Shown here piece after piece: positions 54,122 to 63,746 of a DNA stretch of 64,000 bases. Source of the stretch: Streptococcus australis (GTDB taxonomy: Bacteria; Bacillota; Bacilli; Lactobacillales; Streptococcaceae); NCBI RefSeq assembly GCF_015553625.1, contig NZ_JADNGY010000002.1, positions 234,800 through 298,799 of the forward strand, given 5' to 3'. How positions within the stretch are numbered: position 1 is the first letter of the stretch; each line of letters begins with the position of its first letter. Below the pieces are notes generated by a model that saw only the letters and a program-made list of their open reading frames with translations, was not told the DNA's origin and did not search any database. Made by a program: the position numbers and the translations under genes.

Positions 54122-55408
54122 TTATTCTCCCAATACTTTAAAGGTATTCATGAGTTTGAAATTCGGCTCTGAATCCAGTTTTTCAACCAAGTTCTTGAAT
54201 TGCGTCTGGTTGACTTGGTGGGTAATGATAACCACACTTGCAAATTGACCATCTGAGTCTTCTTGAAGGATTTGCTTGAAGGAAGCTCCTTCTGCATTAA
54301 AGATTTCCGCAATACGTAAGATTTGACCAGTCGCATCTGGTGCCTTGATTGAGAAGTAATAATTGTTCTTCACATCTTCAGGCTTAGCCAATTGAAGCGG
54401 GCGGCTGTATTCGTTGAAGGCTTTACCGATTGTTCCTTCATTCAAACGACGAACAATGCGAACGATGTCAGCTACAACACTAGTCGCAGTTGGTTTTTGA
54501 CCTGCCCCTGGTCCATAGTACATAGACTCACCAATCCCGATCGATTCCACATAGACCGCATTCATGACGTCGTTCACGCTAGCAAGTGGATGTTCTTTAG
54601 GAAGGAAGGTTGGTGTCACTTCTGCTGCAATCCCTGACTCTGTTTCAACAATCGAGCCGACCAACTTGATCACATAACCAAGGCTTTGGGCTACTGAGAC
54701 ATCTTGAGGAGTGATTTGGCTGATCCCTTTGTGCCCTACTTGGTCAAATTGGATGTTCATCCCAAAGGCAAATTGGCTCAAAATCACCATCTTATAAGCT
54801 GCATCGATTCCTTCAACGTCATTGGTCGGGTCACTTTCAGCGTAACCAAGGCGTTGCGCTTCTGCTAAAGCATCCTCATAAGTCCAGCCTTCTTCGACCA
54901 TTTTGGTCATCATGAAGTTAGAAGTACCATTGACCACACCGAGAACTTTGGTCACCTTGTCAGAAGCCAAGGAATTCACCAAGGTCCGAAGGATTGGAAT
55001 TCCACCCGCTACGGCAGCTTCATAATAAAGGGCTACTTGGTGTTCTTTTGCAATCTCTAGTAACTCACTTCCATGAACGGCAAGGAGGTCTTTGTTGGCA
55101 GAGACCACGTGCTTTCCTGCTTCAAGAGCGCGGGTGATAAAGGTCTTGGCTGGCTCAATCCGGCCCATCAACTCAACCACGATAGCAATATCTTTGTCTT
55201 CAATGATCTCATCGACATTGGTTACAAAATTGTAGTCATGGCCAGCTGCTTGCAAGCTTTCTTTCTCCGCATCATCGCGAACCAAGACCTTAGCAATCTC
55301 AATGTCATCTTGAGCAGCCTGGCTGATCTTTTCATGGTTTTCTTTTAATAAAAATGGTACGCCGCTGGCAACAGTACCAAATCCTAGTAAGGCAATCTTA
55401 ACAGACAT
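54122..55408 (-). CDS. hom: Homoserine dehydrogenase
   Basis: Converts aspartate semialdehyde to homoserine. 428 residues from the ATG at 55408 (AAGGAGA upstream): NAD(P)-binding [12 protein letters not shown], catalytic region [14 protein letters not shown] and [12 protein letters not shown], and a C-terminal ACT domain (about 350-428) for feedback control. The frame extension to 55426 lacks a ribosome binding site. An extended -10 (TGATATAAT) lies at 55439-55447. Confidence 0.97.
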   Translation of the reverse strand: MSVKIALLGFGTVASGVPFLLKENHEKISQAAQDDIEIAKVLVRDDAEKESLQAAGHDYNFVTNVDEIIEDKDIAIVVELMGRIEPAKTFITRALEAGKHVVSANKDLLAVHGSELLEIAKEHQVALYYEAAVAGGIPILRTLVNSLASDKVTKVLGVVNGTSNFMMTKMVEEGWTYEDALAEAQRLGYAESDPTNDVEGIDAAYKMVILSQFAFGMNIQFDQVGHKGISQITPQDVSVAQSLGYVIKLVGSIVETESGIAAEVTPTFLPKEHPLASVNDVMNAVYVESIGIGESMYYGPGAGQKPTATSVVADIVRIVRRLNEGTIGKAFNEYSRPLQLAKPEDVKNNYYFSIKAPDATGQILRIAEIFNAEGASFKQILQEDSDGQFASVVIITHQVNQTQFKNLVEKLDSEPNFKLMNTFKVLGE

Positions 55409-55438
55409 GTTGGTCTCCTTAAACATCTAATATATTCC

Positions 55439-55447
55439 ATTATATCA
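55439..55447 (-). promoter_or_regulatory. Extended -10 promoter of hom-thrB
   Basis: TGATATAAT on the minus strand, about 30 bp before the hom start codon. No riboswitch or T-box was found in the gap 55409-55656. Confidence 0.6.
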
Positions 55448-55622
55448 AAAATTAGCCCTTTCTGACTAGTTCTTTGCCCTTCTTCCTCTACAAGAACTTT
55501 ACTTTTTGAGATTTAGACCTCCTCTTCAAACTAACTAGCAACCCATGCCTTCAATAACAGCCTAGATCTCCTGAAATTTTACCCCATTTGTAACTTTGTC
55601 TTTAAGAGATTTCATGACCCTA

Positions 55623-55631
55623 TGATATAAT
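55623..55631 (+). promoter_or_regulatory. Extended -10 promoter of the deacetylase gene
   Basis: TGATATAAT on the plus strand, 25 bp before the ATG at 55657. An earlier ATG at 55630 overlaps this box and so would not be on the message. Confidence 0.6.
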
Positions 55632-55656
55632 GATATTGATAAAGAAAGGGGTCTCT

Positions 55657-56538
55657 ATGAATCACCGAAAAAGACGTGTCCCAAAGAAAATACGATTACT
55701 ACTGATTTTAAATGCTTTTCTTCTGTCTTGCATATTCTTTTTAGGGTTCCTCCTATTGAAACAGGGGACTATTGCTGACAAGCAAGAAACAAATACAAGT
55801 CAGACGATGAAACAGCAAGGTTCTACTACCAAATGGGTAAAACAAGAGCAACCTGTGAAAATCCCAATTCTCATGTACCACGCTGTTCACACGATGGCCC
55901 CTTCGGAAGAGGCCAATGCCAACCTCATTGTAGCACCAGAAACCTTCGAGAGTCATCTCAAAGCCTTAAAAGGGGCCGGTTACTACACCCTGACGCCTGA
56001 AGAAGCTTATCGCGCACTTACAAAAAATGAACTGCCTGAAGGTGGCAAAGTCGTTTGGTTGACGTTCGATGATGGAATTTCAGACTTTTATACCATAGTC
56101 TATCCACTCCTAAAAAAATACCAAATGACCGCAACCAATAATATCATTACTTCATTTTCTGAAAAGGAAAAACCAAGTGTTCTAACCTTTGATCAAATCA
56201 AAGAAATGAAAGCACAAGGCCTTACTTTTGAGAGCCATACGGTATCCCACCCAGATTTGGCCCAATCAGATACTGCCACTCAAAAAGCTGAACTAGCCAA
56301 TTCCAAAAAAGTATTAGACAAGAAACTCAATCAAACCACGACCACCATTGTCTACCCCGCTGGTCGCTACTCTGACGTCACCATGGATCTAGCAAAAACC
56401 AATGGCTACAAAATGGGCTTGACAACCAACAATGGACTAGCTAGTTTAGATGATGGCCTCTACTCACTAAAACGTCTGCGGATCTTGCCAACTACGACAG
56501 CAGAAAACCTACTTGCAGAAATGCAAACCAATCCATAA
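55657..56538 (+). CDS. Polysaccharide deacetylase (NodB domain)
   Basis: 293 residues: basic N terminus, one signal-anchor helix (about 12-33), a linker, then a NodB domain with the metal/catalytic motifs TFDDG (about 134-138), SHTVSHPD (about 191-198) and YPAGRY. Members remove acetyl groups from peptidoglycan or other glycans on the cell surface, and this one faces outward on a membrane anchor. The shorter NodB core resembles PgdA/IcaB-type proteins, but the substrate cannot be named. AAAGGGG lies upstream of the start. Ends in a perfect terminator shared with the convergent operon. Confidence 0.9.
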   Translation: MNHRKRRVPKKIRLLLILNAFLLSCIFFLGFLLLKQGTIADKQETNTSQTMKQQGSTTKWVKQEQPVKIPILMYHAVHTMAPSEEANANLIVAPETFESHLKALKGAGYYTLTPEEAYRALTKNELPEGGKVVWLTFDDGISDFYTIVYPLLKKYQMTATNNIITSFSEKEKPSVLTFDQIKEMKAQGLTFESHTVSHPDLAQSDTATQKAELANSKKVLDKKLNQTTTTIVYPAGRYSDVTMDLAKTNGYKMGLTTNNGLASLDDGLYSLKRLRILPTTTAENLLAEMQTNP

Positions 56539-56542
56539 GCAT

Positions 56543-56574
56543 ACAAAAAGCACGAGTCCGAGTGACTCGTGCTT
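56543..56574 (+). terminator. Bidirectional terminator
   Basis: AAAGCACGAGT/ACTCGTGCTTT stem with a seven-base loop between the deacetylase gene and the convergent nucleoside transport operon. Confidence 0.9.
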
Positions 56575-56596
56575 TCTTTCTCCATAAAGGAGGCTT

Positions 56597-57553
56597 TTAT
56601 TTAGACTTGATGTAGTTCACACCATCTGCTTTTGGCGCAACCGACTTACCAAAGAAGGCTGCAAGGACGATGATGGTCAATACATACGGAGCAATACGGA
56701 GGTACACTCCTGGAATATGAGCAAGGAAAGGAATCTGCGTAGACACAACCGCCAAGGCTTGTGAAAGACCAAAGAATAGACTGGATAGCATGGCACCGAT
56801 TGGGCTCCATTTACCAAAAATCATAGCCGCTAGGGCGATAAATCCAGGTCCTACAATGGTAGTTGCAGAGAAATTAACAGAAGCAGATTGCGCATACAAG
56901 GCACCCCCAACTCCTCCTAAAAATCCAGAGATGAGCACACCATAGTAACGCATGAGGTAAACATTAATCCCAAGAGTATCAGCAGCTTGTGGATGTTCAC
57001 CGACTGAGCGAAGGCGAAGACCGAACTTCGTTTTAAACATAATAAACCATGCTACAAATGAAAATCCAATCGCGACATATCCCATTAAGCTTGTGTTCTT
57101 GAAGAAGATATCACCAATGACAGGGATATCAGACAAGAAAGGAAAATCAAATTTACCAAATGACAAATCGATATTGTTGGTTTGACCTTTTCCGTAGATT
57201 GCTTTTACCAAGAAGACAGCTAAGGCAGGAGCCAACAAGTTCAATACCGTACCACTCACCACGTGGTCAGCACGGAAGTTGATAGTAGCTACAGCATGGA
57301 TAGCAGAGAAAATAAGACCAACCAAACCACCTGCAAGGAGAGATAACCAGATGGTCATGCCACCAAGAGAGTCAGCAAAAGTCAAGTTAAACACGACTCC
57401 TGTGAAAGCTCCCATAACCATGATACCTTCCAAACCGACGTTAACAACACCAGCATGTTCGGAGTAGGCTCCTCCGATACTAGTGAAAATGAGGGGAGCA
57501 GCATAGACCAGCATATTCGATACAAGAATCGTTAGTATAGCAACAGTATTCAT
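56597..57553 (-). CDS. Nucleoside ABC transporter permease (NupQ-like)
   Basis: 318 residues with about eight to nine hydrophobic segments; BPD_transp_2 family. NVGLEGIMVMGAF near the N terminus and TLGINVYLMRYYGVLISGFLGGVGGALY are typical of the permeases working with BmpA/PnrA-type lipoproteins. Last gene of the salvage operon, two bases after its partner permease. Confidence 0.9.
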   Translation of the reverse strand: MNTVAILTILVSNMLVYAAPLIFTSIGGAYSEHAGVVNVGLEGIMVMGAFTGVVFNLTFADSLGGMTIWLSLLAGGLVGLIFSAIHAVATINFRADHVVSGTVLNLLAPALAVFLVKAIYGKGQTNNIDLSFGKFDFPFLSDIPVIGDIFFKNTSLMGYVAIGFSFVAWFIMFKTKFGLRLRSVGEHPQAADTLGINVYLMRYYGVLISGFLGGVGGALYAQSASVNFSATTIVGPGFIALAAMIFGKWSPIGAMLSSLFFGLSQALAVVSTQIPFLAHIPGVYLRIAPYVLTIIVLAAFFGKSVAPKADGVNYIKSK

Positions 57554-57555
57554 CC

Positions 57556-58611
57556 TTACTCTACTCCTTTCATTTGTTTTTTAGGCTTGATGTATTTTTC
57601 GATAATGTAATGAGCACTTACAAAGAAGATAATCGAAGCTGTCACAATATTGACAAGTTCTGGTGGAATGGTCGCTGTGGTCATACCTGGCGCACCTGTT
57701 TGCAGGGTACCAAGCAAGAAGGCCGCAAAGACAATCCCGATAGGAGAATTGCTAGCAAGGAGGGCCACCGCCATCCCATTAAATCCAATAGCCAAGGAAC
57801 CAGGTTGAACATAAATGTTCTGGAAGGTACCGATTCCTTCTACTGCTCCACCGATCCCACAGAGGGCACCTGAAATCACCATGGAAAGAATGATGATTCG
57901 TTTAGCTGACATCCCTGCATAATCTGAAGCATTCGGGTTAAGACCAACGGAACGGATTTCAAAACCAAGGGTTGTTTTCTTAATAATGAACCAAACTACT
58001 GCAACAGCAATCAAGGCGATAAAGATACCAATATTCATCCGTGACTTGGTTAATTCAGTCAGAAAACCTAGTCGATAACTTGCATTTGCCCCTACTGTGA
58101 TACTAGATTCAGAATCGACCATGAACTTTTTAGGGAAGTTCCGGATGATTTCATTTCCAGCAAACAGGACGATGTAGTTCATCATAATGGTAACGATGAC
58201 TTCACTCGTTCCCAAAAATGCTCGCAAGATACCTGGAATCAAACCAACGAAACCACCTGCAATTGCAGCCACAAGGACTGTTAAAGGAATCATTAAGATA
58301 CGAGGGATATCTGGAAAAGATAAAGCGAACCATACTGCCGCAATCCACCCAGCCAAGGCCTGTCCTGGTAAGCCAACATTGAAAAATCCAGCTCGGCTAG
58401 CTACTGCAAATCCGAGAGCGATCAAAACCAGTGGTCCCATGGCGCGGAAAATTTCACCCACATTTTTAATAGAACCAAAAGCTGTCTTGAAGAGTTCTTC
58501 ATAACCCCAAAGAGCATCATAACCAAAGATCCACATGATGACGGCTCCAAGGATGATTCCTAGGATTACAGAAATAAAAGGAATAGCAATTTGTCTTGTA
58601 TTTTTATTCAT
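57556..58611 (-). CDS. Nucleoside ABC transporter permease (NupP-like)
   Basis: 351 residues from the ATG at 58611, which has AAGGAGG six bases ahead and overlaps the ATPase gene by 8 bp. About nine hydrophobic segments; FFNVGLPGQALAGW and RSVGLNPNASDYAGMSAKRI are the family's substrate-path and coupling regions. Forms a heterodimer with the downstream permease. Confidence 0.9.
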   Translation of the reverse strand: MNKNTRQIAIPFISVILGIILGAVIMWIFGYDALWGYEELFKTAFGSIKNVGEIFRAMGPLVLIALGFAVASRAGFFNVGLPGQALAGWIAAVWFALSFPDIPRILMIPLTVLVAAIAGGFVGLIPGILRAFLGTSEVIVTIMMNYIVLFAGNEIIRNFPKKFMVDSESSITVGANASYRLGFLTELTKSRMNIGIFIALIAVAVVWFIIKKTTLGFEIRSVGLNPNASDYAGMSAKRIIILSMVISGALCGIGGAVEGIGTFQNIYVQPGSLAIGFNGMAVALLASNSPIGIVFAAFLLGTLQTGAPGMTTATIPPELVNIVTASIIFFVSAHYIIEKYIKPKKQMKGVE

Positions 58612-60136
58612 TTGAAGCCTCCTTGATTTCTCCACCAGCCATTAGAATTCCAAGCTCTTGTTTGTTGGTCTCAGATGGCTTCACAATACCTTGGATTTTT
58701 CCATCATGAATAACAGCAATCCGGTCTGATAGGTTTAGAATTTCATCTAATTCGAAGCTGACAACGAGGACGGCTTTTCCTTTATCACGTTCGTCAATCA
58801 AACGTTTATGGATGTACTCAATCGCACCAACGTCCAATCCACGTGTCGGTTGGCTAACGATTAACAAATCTGGATTCCGATCAACTTCACGAGCAATAAT
58901 GGCCTTTTGTTGATTTCCTCCTGATAGAGCACTTGCTGGAACAATCTCGTTGGCTGCACGAACATCAAATTCTTCCATCAACTTGCGGGCATATGAATTG
59001 ATTTGATTGTAATTCAACACACCGTTTTTGCTAAGTGGTTCTTTGTAGTAAGTTTGAAGTGCGATGTTTTCAGAAAGCATCATTTCGAGAACAAGACCAT
59101 CACGATGACGATCCTCAGGAACGTGGCTGACATTCATTTCAGTAATCTTACGTGGGGAAAGACCAACAACTTCTTGTCCCTTAATTTTGATACTACCTGA
59201 TTTGACTTTGCGAAGTCCGGTAATAGCCTGAATCAATTCACTCTGACCGTTCCCATCAATCCCTGCAATCCCGACAATTTCACCTGCGCGAACATCAAGA
59301 GATAGCTCTTTGACCGCAGGAACACCACGGTTTTCATTCACGACTAAGTCAGAAATTGCAAGAACCACTTCTTTAGGCTGTGCTTCTTCTTTTTCCGTTA
59401 CGAAAGAAACTGAGCGCCCAACCATCATTTCTGCCAAATCTTTATTGGTAGCACCTTCGATACCAACAGTTTGAATAGATTTACCACGACGAATAACTGT
59501 GACACGGTCTGCAACGGCACGAATTTCATCTAGTTTGTGAGTGATAAGGATGATAGATTTCCCTTCTTTAACAAGGGTTTTCATAATTTCCATCAACTCC
59601 AAAATTTCAGCAGGAGTTAACACTGCAGTAGGCTCGTCGAAAATCAGAATATCAGCTCCGCGATAGAGTGTCTTCAAGATTTCTACACGTTGTTGAGCCC
59701 CAACAGAAATATCTTCAACCTTTGCTGTAGGATCCACAGCCAAGCCGTAGCGTTCTGACAATTCAAGGATATCTGCATTAGCTTTTTTCAAATCTAATAC
59801 GCCTTTATTAGTGACTTCGCTACCAAGAATGATATTTTCTGCAACAGTGAAAGCTTCCACCAACATGAAGTGCTGGTGAACCATCCCAATCCCTAGAGAA
59901 GCAGCCTTTGAAGGAGAATCTAGTTTTTCAGACTTCCCATTGACCACAATTTCTCCGCTCGTTGGTTCCAAAAGACCAGCCAACATATTCATCAGGGTTG
60001 ATTTCCCAGCTCCATTTTCACCAAGAAGTGCATGAATTTCACCTTTACGCAATTCGAGGTTGATTTTGTCGTTTGCGACAAATTCACCAAAGATTTTGGT
60101 AATTTCACGCATCTCAATGACGTTTTCGTGTGCCAT
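58604..60136 (-). CDS. Nucleoside ABC transporter ATPase (NupO-like)
   Basis: 510 residues with two ABC domains, as in sugar and nucleoside importers. Domain 1 has Walker A GENGAGKST (about 38-46) and VGAQQRVEILKTLYRGADILIFDEPT. Domain 2 has the relaxed Walker A GIDGNGQSE (about 289-297) and LSGGNQQKAIIARE. Such asymmetry is normal for this subfamily. Starts 137 bp after bmpA, beyond a partial terminator. Confidence 0.93.
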   Translation of the reverse strand: MAHENVIEMREITKIFGEFVANDKINLELRKGEIHALLGENGAGKSTLMNMLAGLLEPTSGEIVVNGKSEKLDSPSKAASLGIGMVHQHFMLVEAFTVAENIILGSEVTNKGVLDLKKANADILELSERYGLAVDPTAKVEDISVGAQQRVEILKTLYRGADILIFDEPTAVLTPAEILELMEIMKTLVKEGKSIILITHKLDEIRAVADRVTVIRRGKSIQTVGIEGATNKDLAEMMVGRSVSFVTEKEEAQPKEVVLAISDLVVNENRGVPAVKELSLDVRAGEIVGIAGIDGNGQSELIQAITGLRKVKSGSIKIKGQEVVGLSPRKITEMNVSHVPEDRHRDGLVLEMMLSENIALQTYYKEPLSKNGVLNYNQINSYARKLMEEFDVRAANEIVPASALSGGNQQKAIIAREVDRNPDLLIVSQPTRGLDVGAIEYIHKRLIDERDKGKAVLVVSFELDEILNLSDRIAVIHDGKIQGIVKPSETNKQELGILMAGGEIKEASNE

Positions 60137-60231
60137 TCGAATATTCCTTTCTAGAAAACTATATTTTATTTCAGTAGGACCTGCTAAACGAGTTAGTAAG
60201 TTCTATTGAGACAAAATGTCCCAACACCTCA

Positions 60232-60262
60232 TAAAAAAGCGACCCAAGAAGGATGGATCGCT
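60232..60262 (-). terminator. Terminator-like hairpin between bmpA and the ATPase gene
   Basis: AAGCGATCC/GGGTCGCTT stem with a nine-base loop followed by TTTTTTA on the minus strand, 12 bp past the bmpA stop codon. Within the operon it probably lets bmpA be expressed above the membrane components. Confidence 0.75.
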
Positions 60263-60273
60263 TCCGGAAGGTT

Positions 60274-61329
60274 TTATTTCTCAGGTGCTTTTACACTACC
60301 ATCGATAATTTGTTTTTTAGCATCTTCTACTGCTTTTTTAGCATCTTCAGAAAGATTAGAAGTTGTCAAATCAACACCACCATCTTTCAAACCAAATGTG
60401 ATCACTTTTCCACCTGGGAATTTGCCATCAGCAGTTTGAGTTGCGATTTCTTGAACAGTTTTACCAACTTGTTTTAAAGTTGAAGCCAATACGAAGTTAG
60501 ATTCTTTACCATCTTTTGAAGTGTATTTACCTTCATCAACTTGGTCACGGTCTACACCAAGAACCCAAACTTTTTCGTCTTCATTTTTCTTCTCGTTCAA
60601 GTCTTTTGCTTCCTTGAAGACACCAGCTCCTGTACCACCAGCAGCTTGGTAAATAACGTCAGCTCCTGCAGCGTATTGTGTCGCTGCAATAGTTCTTCCT
60701 TTTTCAGGGTTGTTGAAGTCTTCAGCATATTGTACGTCTACTGAAATGTCTTTGTTTACAGACTTCACGCCTGCTTCAAATCCTTTTTCGAAACGAGTGA
60801 TAACTTCACCACGTGCTCCACCGATGAAACCAACTTTGTTAGTCTTAGTTGTTTTGGCAGCAGCAACCCCTGCAAGGTAAGCAGCTTCATTATCCGCAAA
60901 AACAGCAGATGCTACGTTCTTCTTATCACCAACAACAGAGTCAATGATAACGTAGTTGATGTCAGCATTTTCATCTGCCGCAGCTGTTACTGCTGGAGCA
61001 AGTTTGTAACCAACACCGTACACTAATTTGTAGCCGTTTGTAGCAGCTTGGCTGAAGTTATTTGCAAAATCTGCTTCACTTGTAGATTGGAAATAAGTAA
61101 ATCCGTTATCTTTAGAAAGACCGTTTTCTTTCCCCCAAGCTTGTAGACCTTCCCATGCAGATTGGTTAAATGATTTATCATCAACACCACCTGTGTCAGT
61201 AACGATAGCAGCTTTTAAATCAGTTTTTGCATCTGAAGAATCTTTGCGAGACGCACGATTTCCACATGCAGCAAGTCCGATTGCAGCGACAGTTACTAGA
61301 CCTAGGCCTAACCATTGTTTCTTGTTCAT
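60274..61329 (-). CDS. bmpA: BmpA-family nucleoside-binding lipoprotein
   Basis: 351 residues. Signal peptide with lipobox LAAC (Cys 22), then the BMP fold: DTGGVDDKSFNQSAWEGLQ (about 45-64), GVGYKLAPAV and GFIGGARGEVI. Family members (PnrA, TmpC) bind purine or pyrimidine nucleosides. Genomic context with cdd, deoC and pdp points to cytidine, uridine or deoxynucleosides. AGGAGG-like site upstream of the ATG. Confidence 0.93.
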   Translation of the reverse strand: MNKKQWLGLGLVTVAAIGLAACGNRASRKDSSDAKTDLKAAIVTDTGGVDDKSFNQSAWEGLQAWGKENGLSKDNGFTYFQSTSEADFANNFSQAATNGYKLVYGVGYKLAPAVTAAADENADINYVIIDSVVGDKKNVASAVFADNEAAYLAGVAAAKTTKTNKVGFIGGARGEVITRFEKGFEAGVKSVNKDISVDVQYAEDFNNPEKGRTIAATQYAAGADVIYQAAGGTGAGVFKEAKDLNEKKNEDEKVWVLGVDRDQVDEGKYTSKDGKESNFVLASTLKQVGKTVQEIATQTADGKFPGGKVITFGLKDGGVDLTTSNLSEDAKKAVEDAKKQIIDGSVKAPEK

Positions 61330-61392
61330 TTCTGAACCTCCTAAATAAGATATGCAACTAAGTTGCGGATTAATATAAGGGTCAATAGACCG

Positions 61393-61427
61393 CCTTTACA
61401 GAAGTTACTAGGTAAGATCTGTAAAGG
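61393..61427 (-). other. Intercistronic hairpin at the cdd-bmpA junction
   Basis: Perfect 10-bp arms CCTTTACAGA (61393-61402) and TCTGTAAAGG (61418-61427) overlap the last codons of cdd. No T-run follows, so this is more likely an RNA-stability or processing hairpin than a terminator. A second small palindrome, GCAACTAAGTTGC, lies near 61354-61366. Confidence 0.55.
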
Positions 61428-61797
61428 AATATGGAAGCAATTCCTTGACCGTCATCACGACCGTCGATTTATCTTTGGCTACCAAAGTAACCGGTAGGTC
61501 TGGCTCGAAAAATTCAGCCATCACCTGGCGACAAGCACCACAGGGTGAAACTGGTTTTTCAGTCTGACCATAAATAATTAATTCCTTAAATGAACGCTCT
61601 CCTTCTGAAACAGCCTTGAAGATAGCTGTTCGCTCACCACAATTGGTCAAGCCGAAGCTAGCATTTTCAACATTGACGCCTGTATAAAGCTTTCCATCAT
61701 CTGTCACAAGGACAGCCCCGATTGGAAAATGAGAATAAGGTACATAAGCATTCTCACTTGTTTTTACAGCTAGGTCAATCAACTCAGTAGTCGCCAT
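61408..61797 (-). CDS. cdd: Cytidine deaminase
   Basis: 129 residues: [15 protein letters not shown] carries the zinc Cys and catalytic Glu region (TNCGERTA, about 51-58) and PCGACRQVM the other two Cys (about 84-92). Converts cytidine/deoxycytidine to uridine/deoxyuridine, feeding Pdp. Its start overlaps the end of deoC by 14 bp, with GGGAGAAG upstream. Confidence 0.97.
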   Translation of the reverse strand: MATTELIDLAVKTSENAYVPYSHFPIGAVLVTDDGKLYTGVNVENASFGLTNCGERTAIFKAVSEGERSFKELIIYGQTEKPVSPCGACRQVMAEFFEPDLPVTLVAKDKSTVVMTVKELLPYSFTDLT

Positions 61798-62446
61798 GGG
61801 CTACTTCTCCCTTCATAATGGCTACTCCAGAGGAAGTACCAATTCGGTTAGCACCCGCTTGGATCATAGCTTGAGCATCCTCATAGCTACGAGTCCCACC
61901 AGATGCTTTTACTCCCATATCAGGTCCCACAACCTGGCGCATGAGAGCCACATCCTCAACAGTTGCCCCACCAGTAGAAAATCCAGTCGAAGTTTTGACA
62001 AAGTCAGCTCCCGCCAATTTAGCGATCTGGCAAGCTACTACTTTTTCAGTTTCGGTCAATAAGCAGGTTTCGATGATCACTTTTACCAAGCGATCACCAC
62101 TTGCATCTACAACAGCCTGAATGTCCTCTTCTACTAATGTCAGATTTTTTGATTTCAAGGCACCGATATTGATGACCATATCGATCTCATCGGCTCCATT
62201 TTGGATGGCATTTTGAGTTTCAAATGCTTTAACAGCTGGTGTATTTGCGCCAAGAGGGAAACCAATCACTGTACACACTTTTACATCTGAATCCCGAAGT
62301 CCTTCTGCAGCGAAGTTGACCCAGGTCGGTTGGACACAAACACTTGCAAAATCATATTCTTTCGCTTCTTCGATCAAAGCCTCGATTTGTTCTTGTTGTG
62401 CATCAGGTTTTAATAATGTGTGGTCAATATATTTGTTTAATTTCAT
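61784..62446 (-). CDS. deoC: Deoxyribose-phosphate aldolase
   Basis: Cleaves deoxyribose 5-phosphate to glyceraldehyde 3-phosphate and acetaldehyde. 220 residues from the ATG at 62446, which has GGGGGAG upstream; the frame extension to 62485 overlaps pdp and is rejected. Catalytic Lys in [11 protein letters not shown] (about 151), the proton-relay Asp/Lys in KVIIETCLL and VKASGG. Confidence 0.97.
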   Translation of the reverse strand: MKLNKYIDHTLLKPDAQQEQIEALIEEAKEYDFASVCVQPTWVNFAAEGLRDSDVKVCTVIGFPLGANTPAVKAFETQNAIQNGADEIDMVINIGALKSKNLTLVEEDIQAVVDASGDRLVKVIIETCLLTETEKVVACQIAKLAGADFVKTSTGFSTGGATVEDVALMRQVVGPDMGVKASGGTRSYEDAQAMIQAGANRIGTSSGVAIMKGEVAHGDY

Positions 62447-62468
62447 TAATAAATCTCCCCCAAATGAA

Positions 62469-63746
62469 TTACGAAACAATTTCAATAATTTCTGAAACGC
62501 TTACAACCTTGTCTAGTATTTTAACATTTTTTTGGAATTCTGCAATGGTTTTTTGACTAATTTCTAAATTTGTATAAATAGTTGCAACAAGGTCGCCTTT
62601 TTGAACAGGATCCCCAACTTTCTTAGCAAAAACAATCCCTGTTTCATAATCTAAATCATCTGATTTGACTGCTCTGCCAGCCCCAAGACGCATAGCGAAG
62701 AGTCCGTGTTCCATCGCAGGCAAGGCTGCAATATAGCCATCCTCTTCTGCATAGACAGGCACTTGTTCTTTTACCTGAACTGGACGATAGAGATCGTCTA
62801 AATCTCCACCTTGAGCAAGGACCATTTCTTCAAACTTCTTCAGTGCTTTGCCGGCTGTCAGATGCTGCTTGATTTCTTCCAAGCTGGCCGTTACCCCGCC
62901 GAGTTCCAGCATAATTTGAGCCAATTCACAAATGAAGTGAGTCACATCTTCTCTGCCTTTGCCTTGAAGAATATCTAAGGCTTCAAGAATTTCGAGACGG
63001 TTCCCGATGCTGGTTCCTAAAGGCTGGCTCATATCTGTCAAAACAGCAATGGTCTTACGACCAACAGCATTACCAAGATCTACCATGGTACGAGCCAGTT
63101 CACGCGCCTCTTCAATGGTCTTCATAAAGGCCCCTTCTCCAACGGTGACATCGAGAAGGATGGCATCCGCTCCAGCCGCAATCTTCTTACTCATGACCGA
63201 GCTGGCAATCAATGGAATTGTATCAACCGTCGCTGTTACATCCCGAAGTGCATAGAGAAGCTTATCCGCCATGACCAATTGGTCCGACTGTCCAATGACA
63301 GAAAGGCCAATCTCTTGTACTTGTTTAATGAACTCTTCCTGGGTCCGCTCAATTTGGAATCCTTTAATAGATTCTAGCTTATCGATGGTCCCCCCTGTAT
63401 GTCCAAGACCACGACCGCTCATCTTGGCAACTGGGACGCCAAAACTAGCCACTAGAGGTGCCAGTACAATTGTTACTTTGTCCCCTACACCACCTGTTGA
63501 GTGTTTGTCCACCTTGATGCCTTTAATAGCGGAAAGGTCGAATTGCTCCCCTGTCTCCACCATCTTCATGGTCAAATCTGAAATTTCTCGGGTCGTCATC
63601 CCCTTGAAATAAACCGCCATGGCAAAGGCAGCCATTTGATAATCAGGTACTGTTCCAGCCACATAGCCTTCGATCAACCAATGAATCTCATCTTTACTCA
63701 ACTCAATGCCATCACGTTTTTTCTGAATGATATCTACAGCTCTCAT
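62469..63746 (-). CDS. pdp: Pyrimidine-nucleoside phosphorylase
   Basis: 425 residues: signature region [18 protein letters not shown] (about 109-126), phosphate-binding [13 protein letters not shown] (about 80-92) and a C-terminal barrel-sandwich domain. Splits uridine, thymidine and deoxyuridine to base and sugar phosphate, upstream of DeoC. Overlaps the methyltransferase gene by 4 bp (ATGA). Confidence 0.95.
   Translation of the reverse strand: MRAVDIIQKKRDGIELSKDEIHWLIEGYVAGTVPDYQMAAFAMAVYFKGMTTREISDLTMKMVETGEQFDLSAIKGIKVDKHSTGGVGDKVTIVLAPLVASFGVPVAKMSGRGLGHTGGTIDKLESIKGFQIERTQEEFIKQVQEIGLSVIGQSDQLVMADKLLYALRDVTATVDTIPLIASSVMSKKIAAGADAILLDVTVGEGAFMKTIEEARELARTMVDLGNAVGRKTIAVLTDMSQPLGTSIGNRLEILEALDILQGKGREDVTHFICELAQIMLELGGVTASLEEIKQHLTAGKALKKFEEMVLAQGGDLDDLYRPVQVKEQVPVYAEEDGYIAALPAMEHGLFAMRLGAGRAVKSDDLDYETGIVFAKKVGDPVQKGDLVATIYTNLEISQKTIAEFQKNVKILDKVVSVSEIIEIVS

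Noticed and set aside
55590..55625. CiaR-type site upstream of the deacetylase gene
   Set aside because: One TTTAAG half is present, but the second half at the required five-base spacing does not match.
55409..55656. T-box or riboswitch before hom-thrB
   Set aside because: No T-box core sequence or specifier stem was found; only a simple extended -10.
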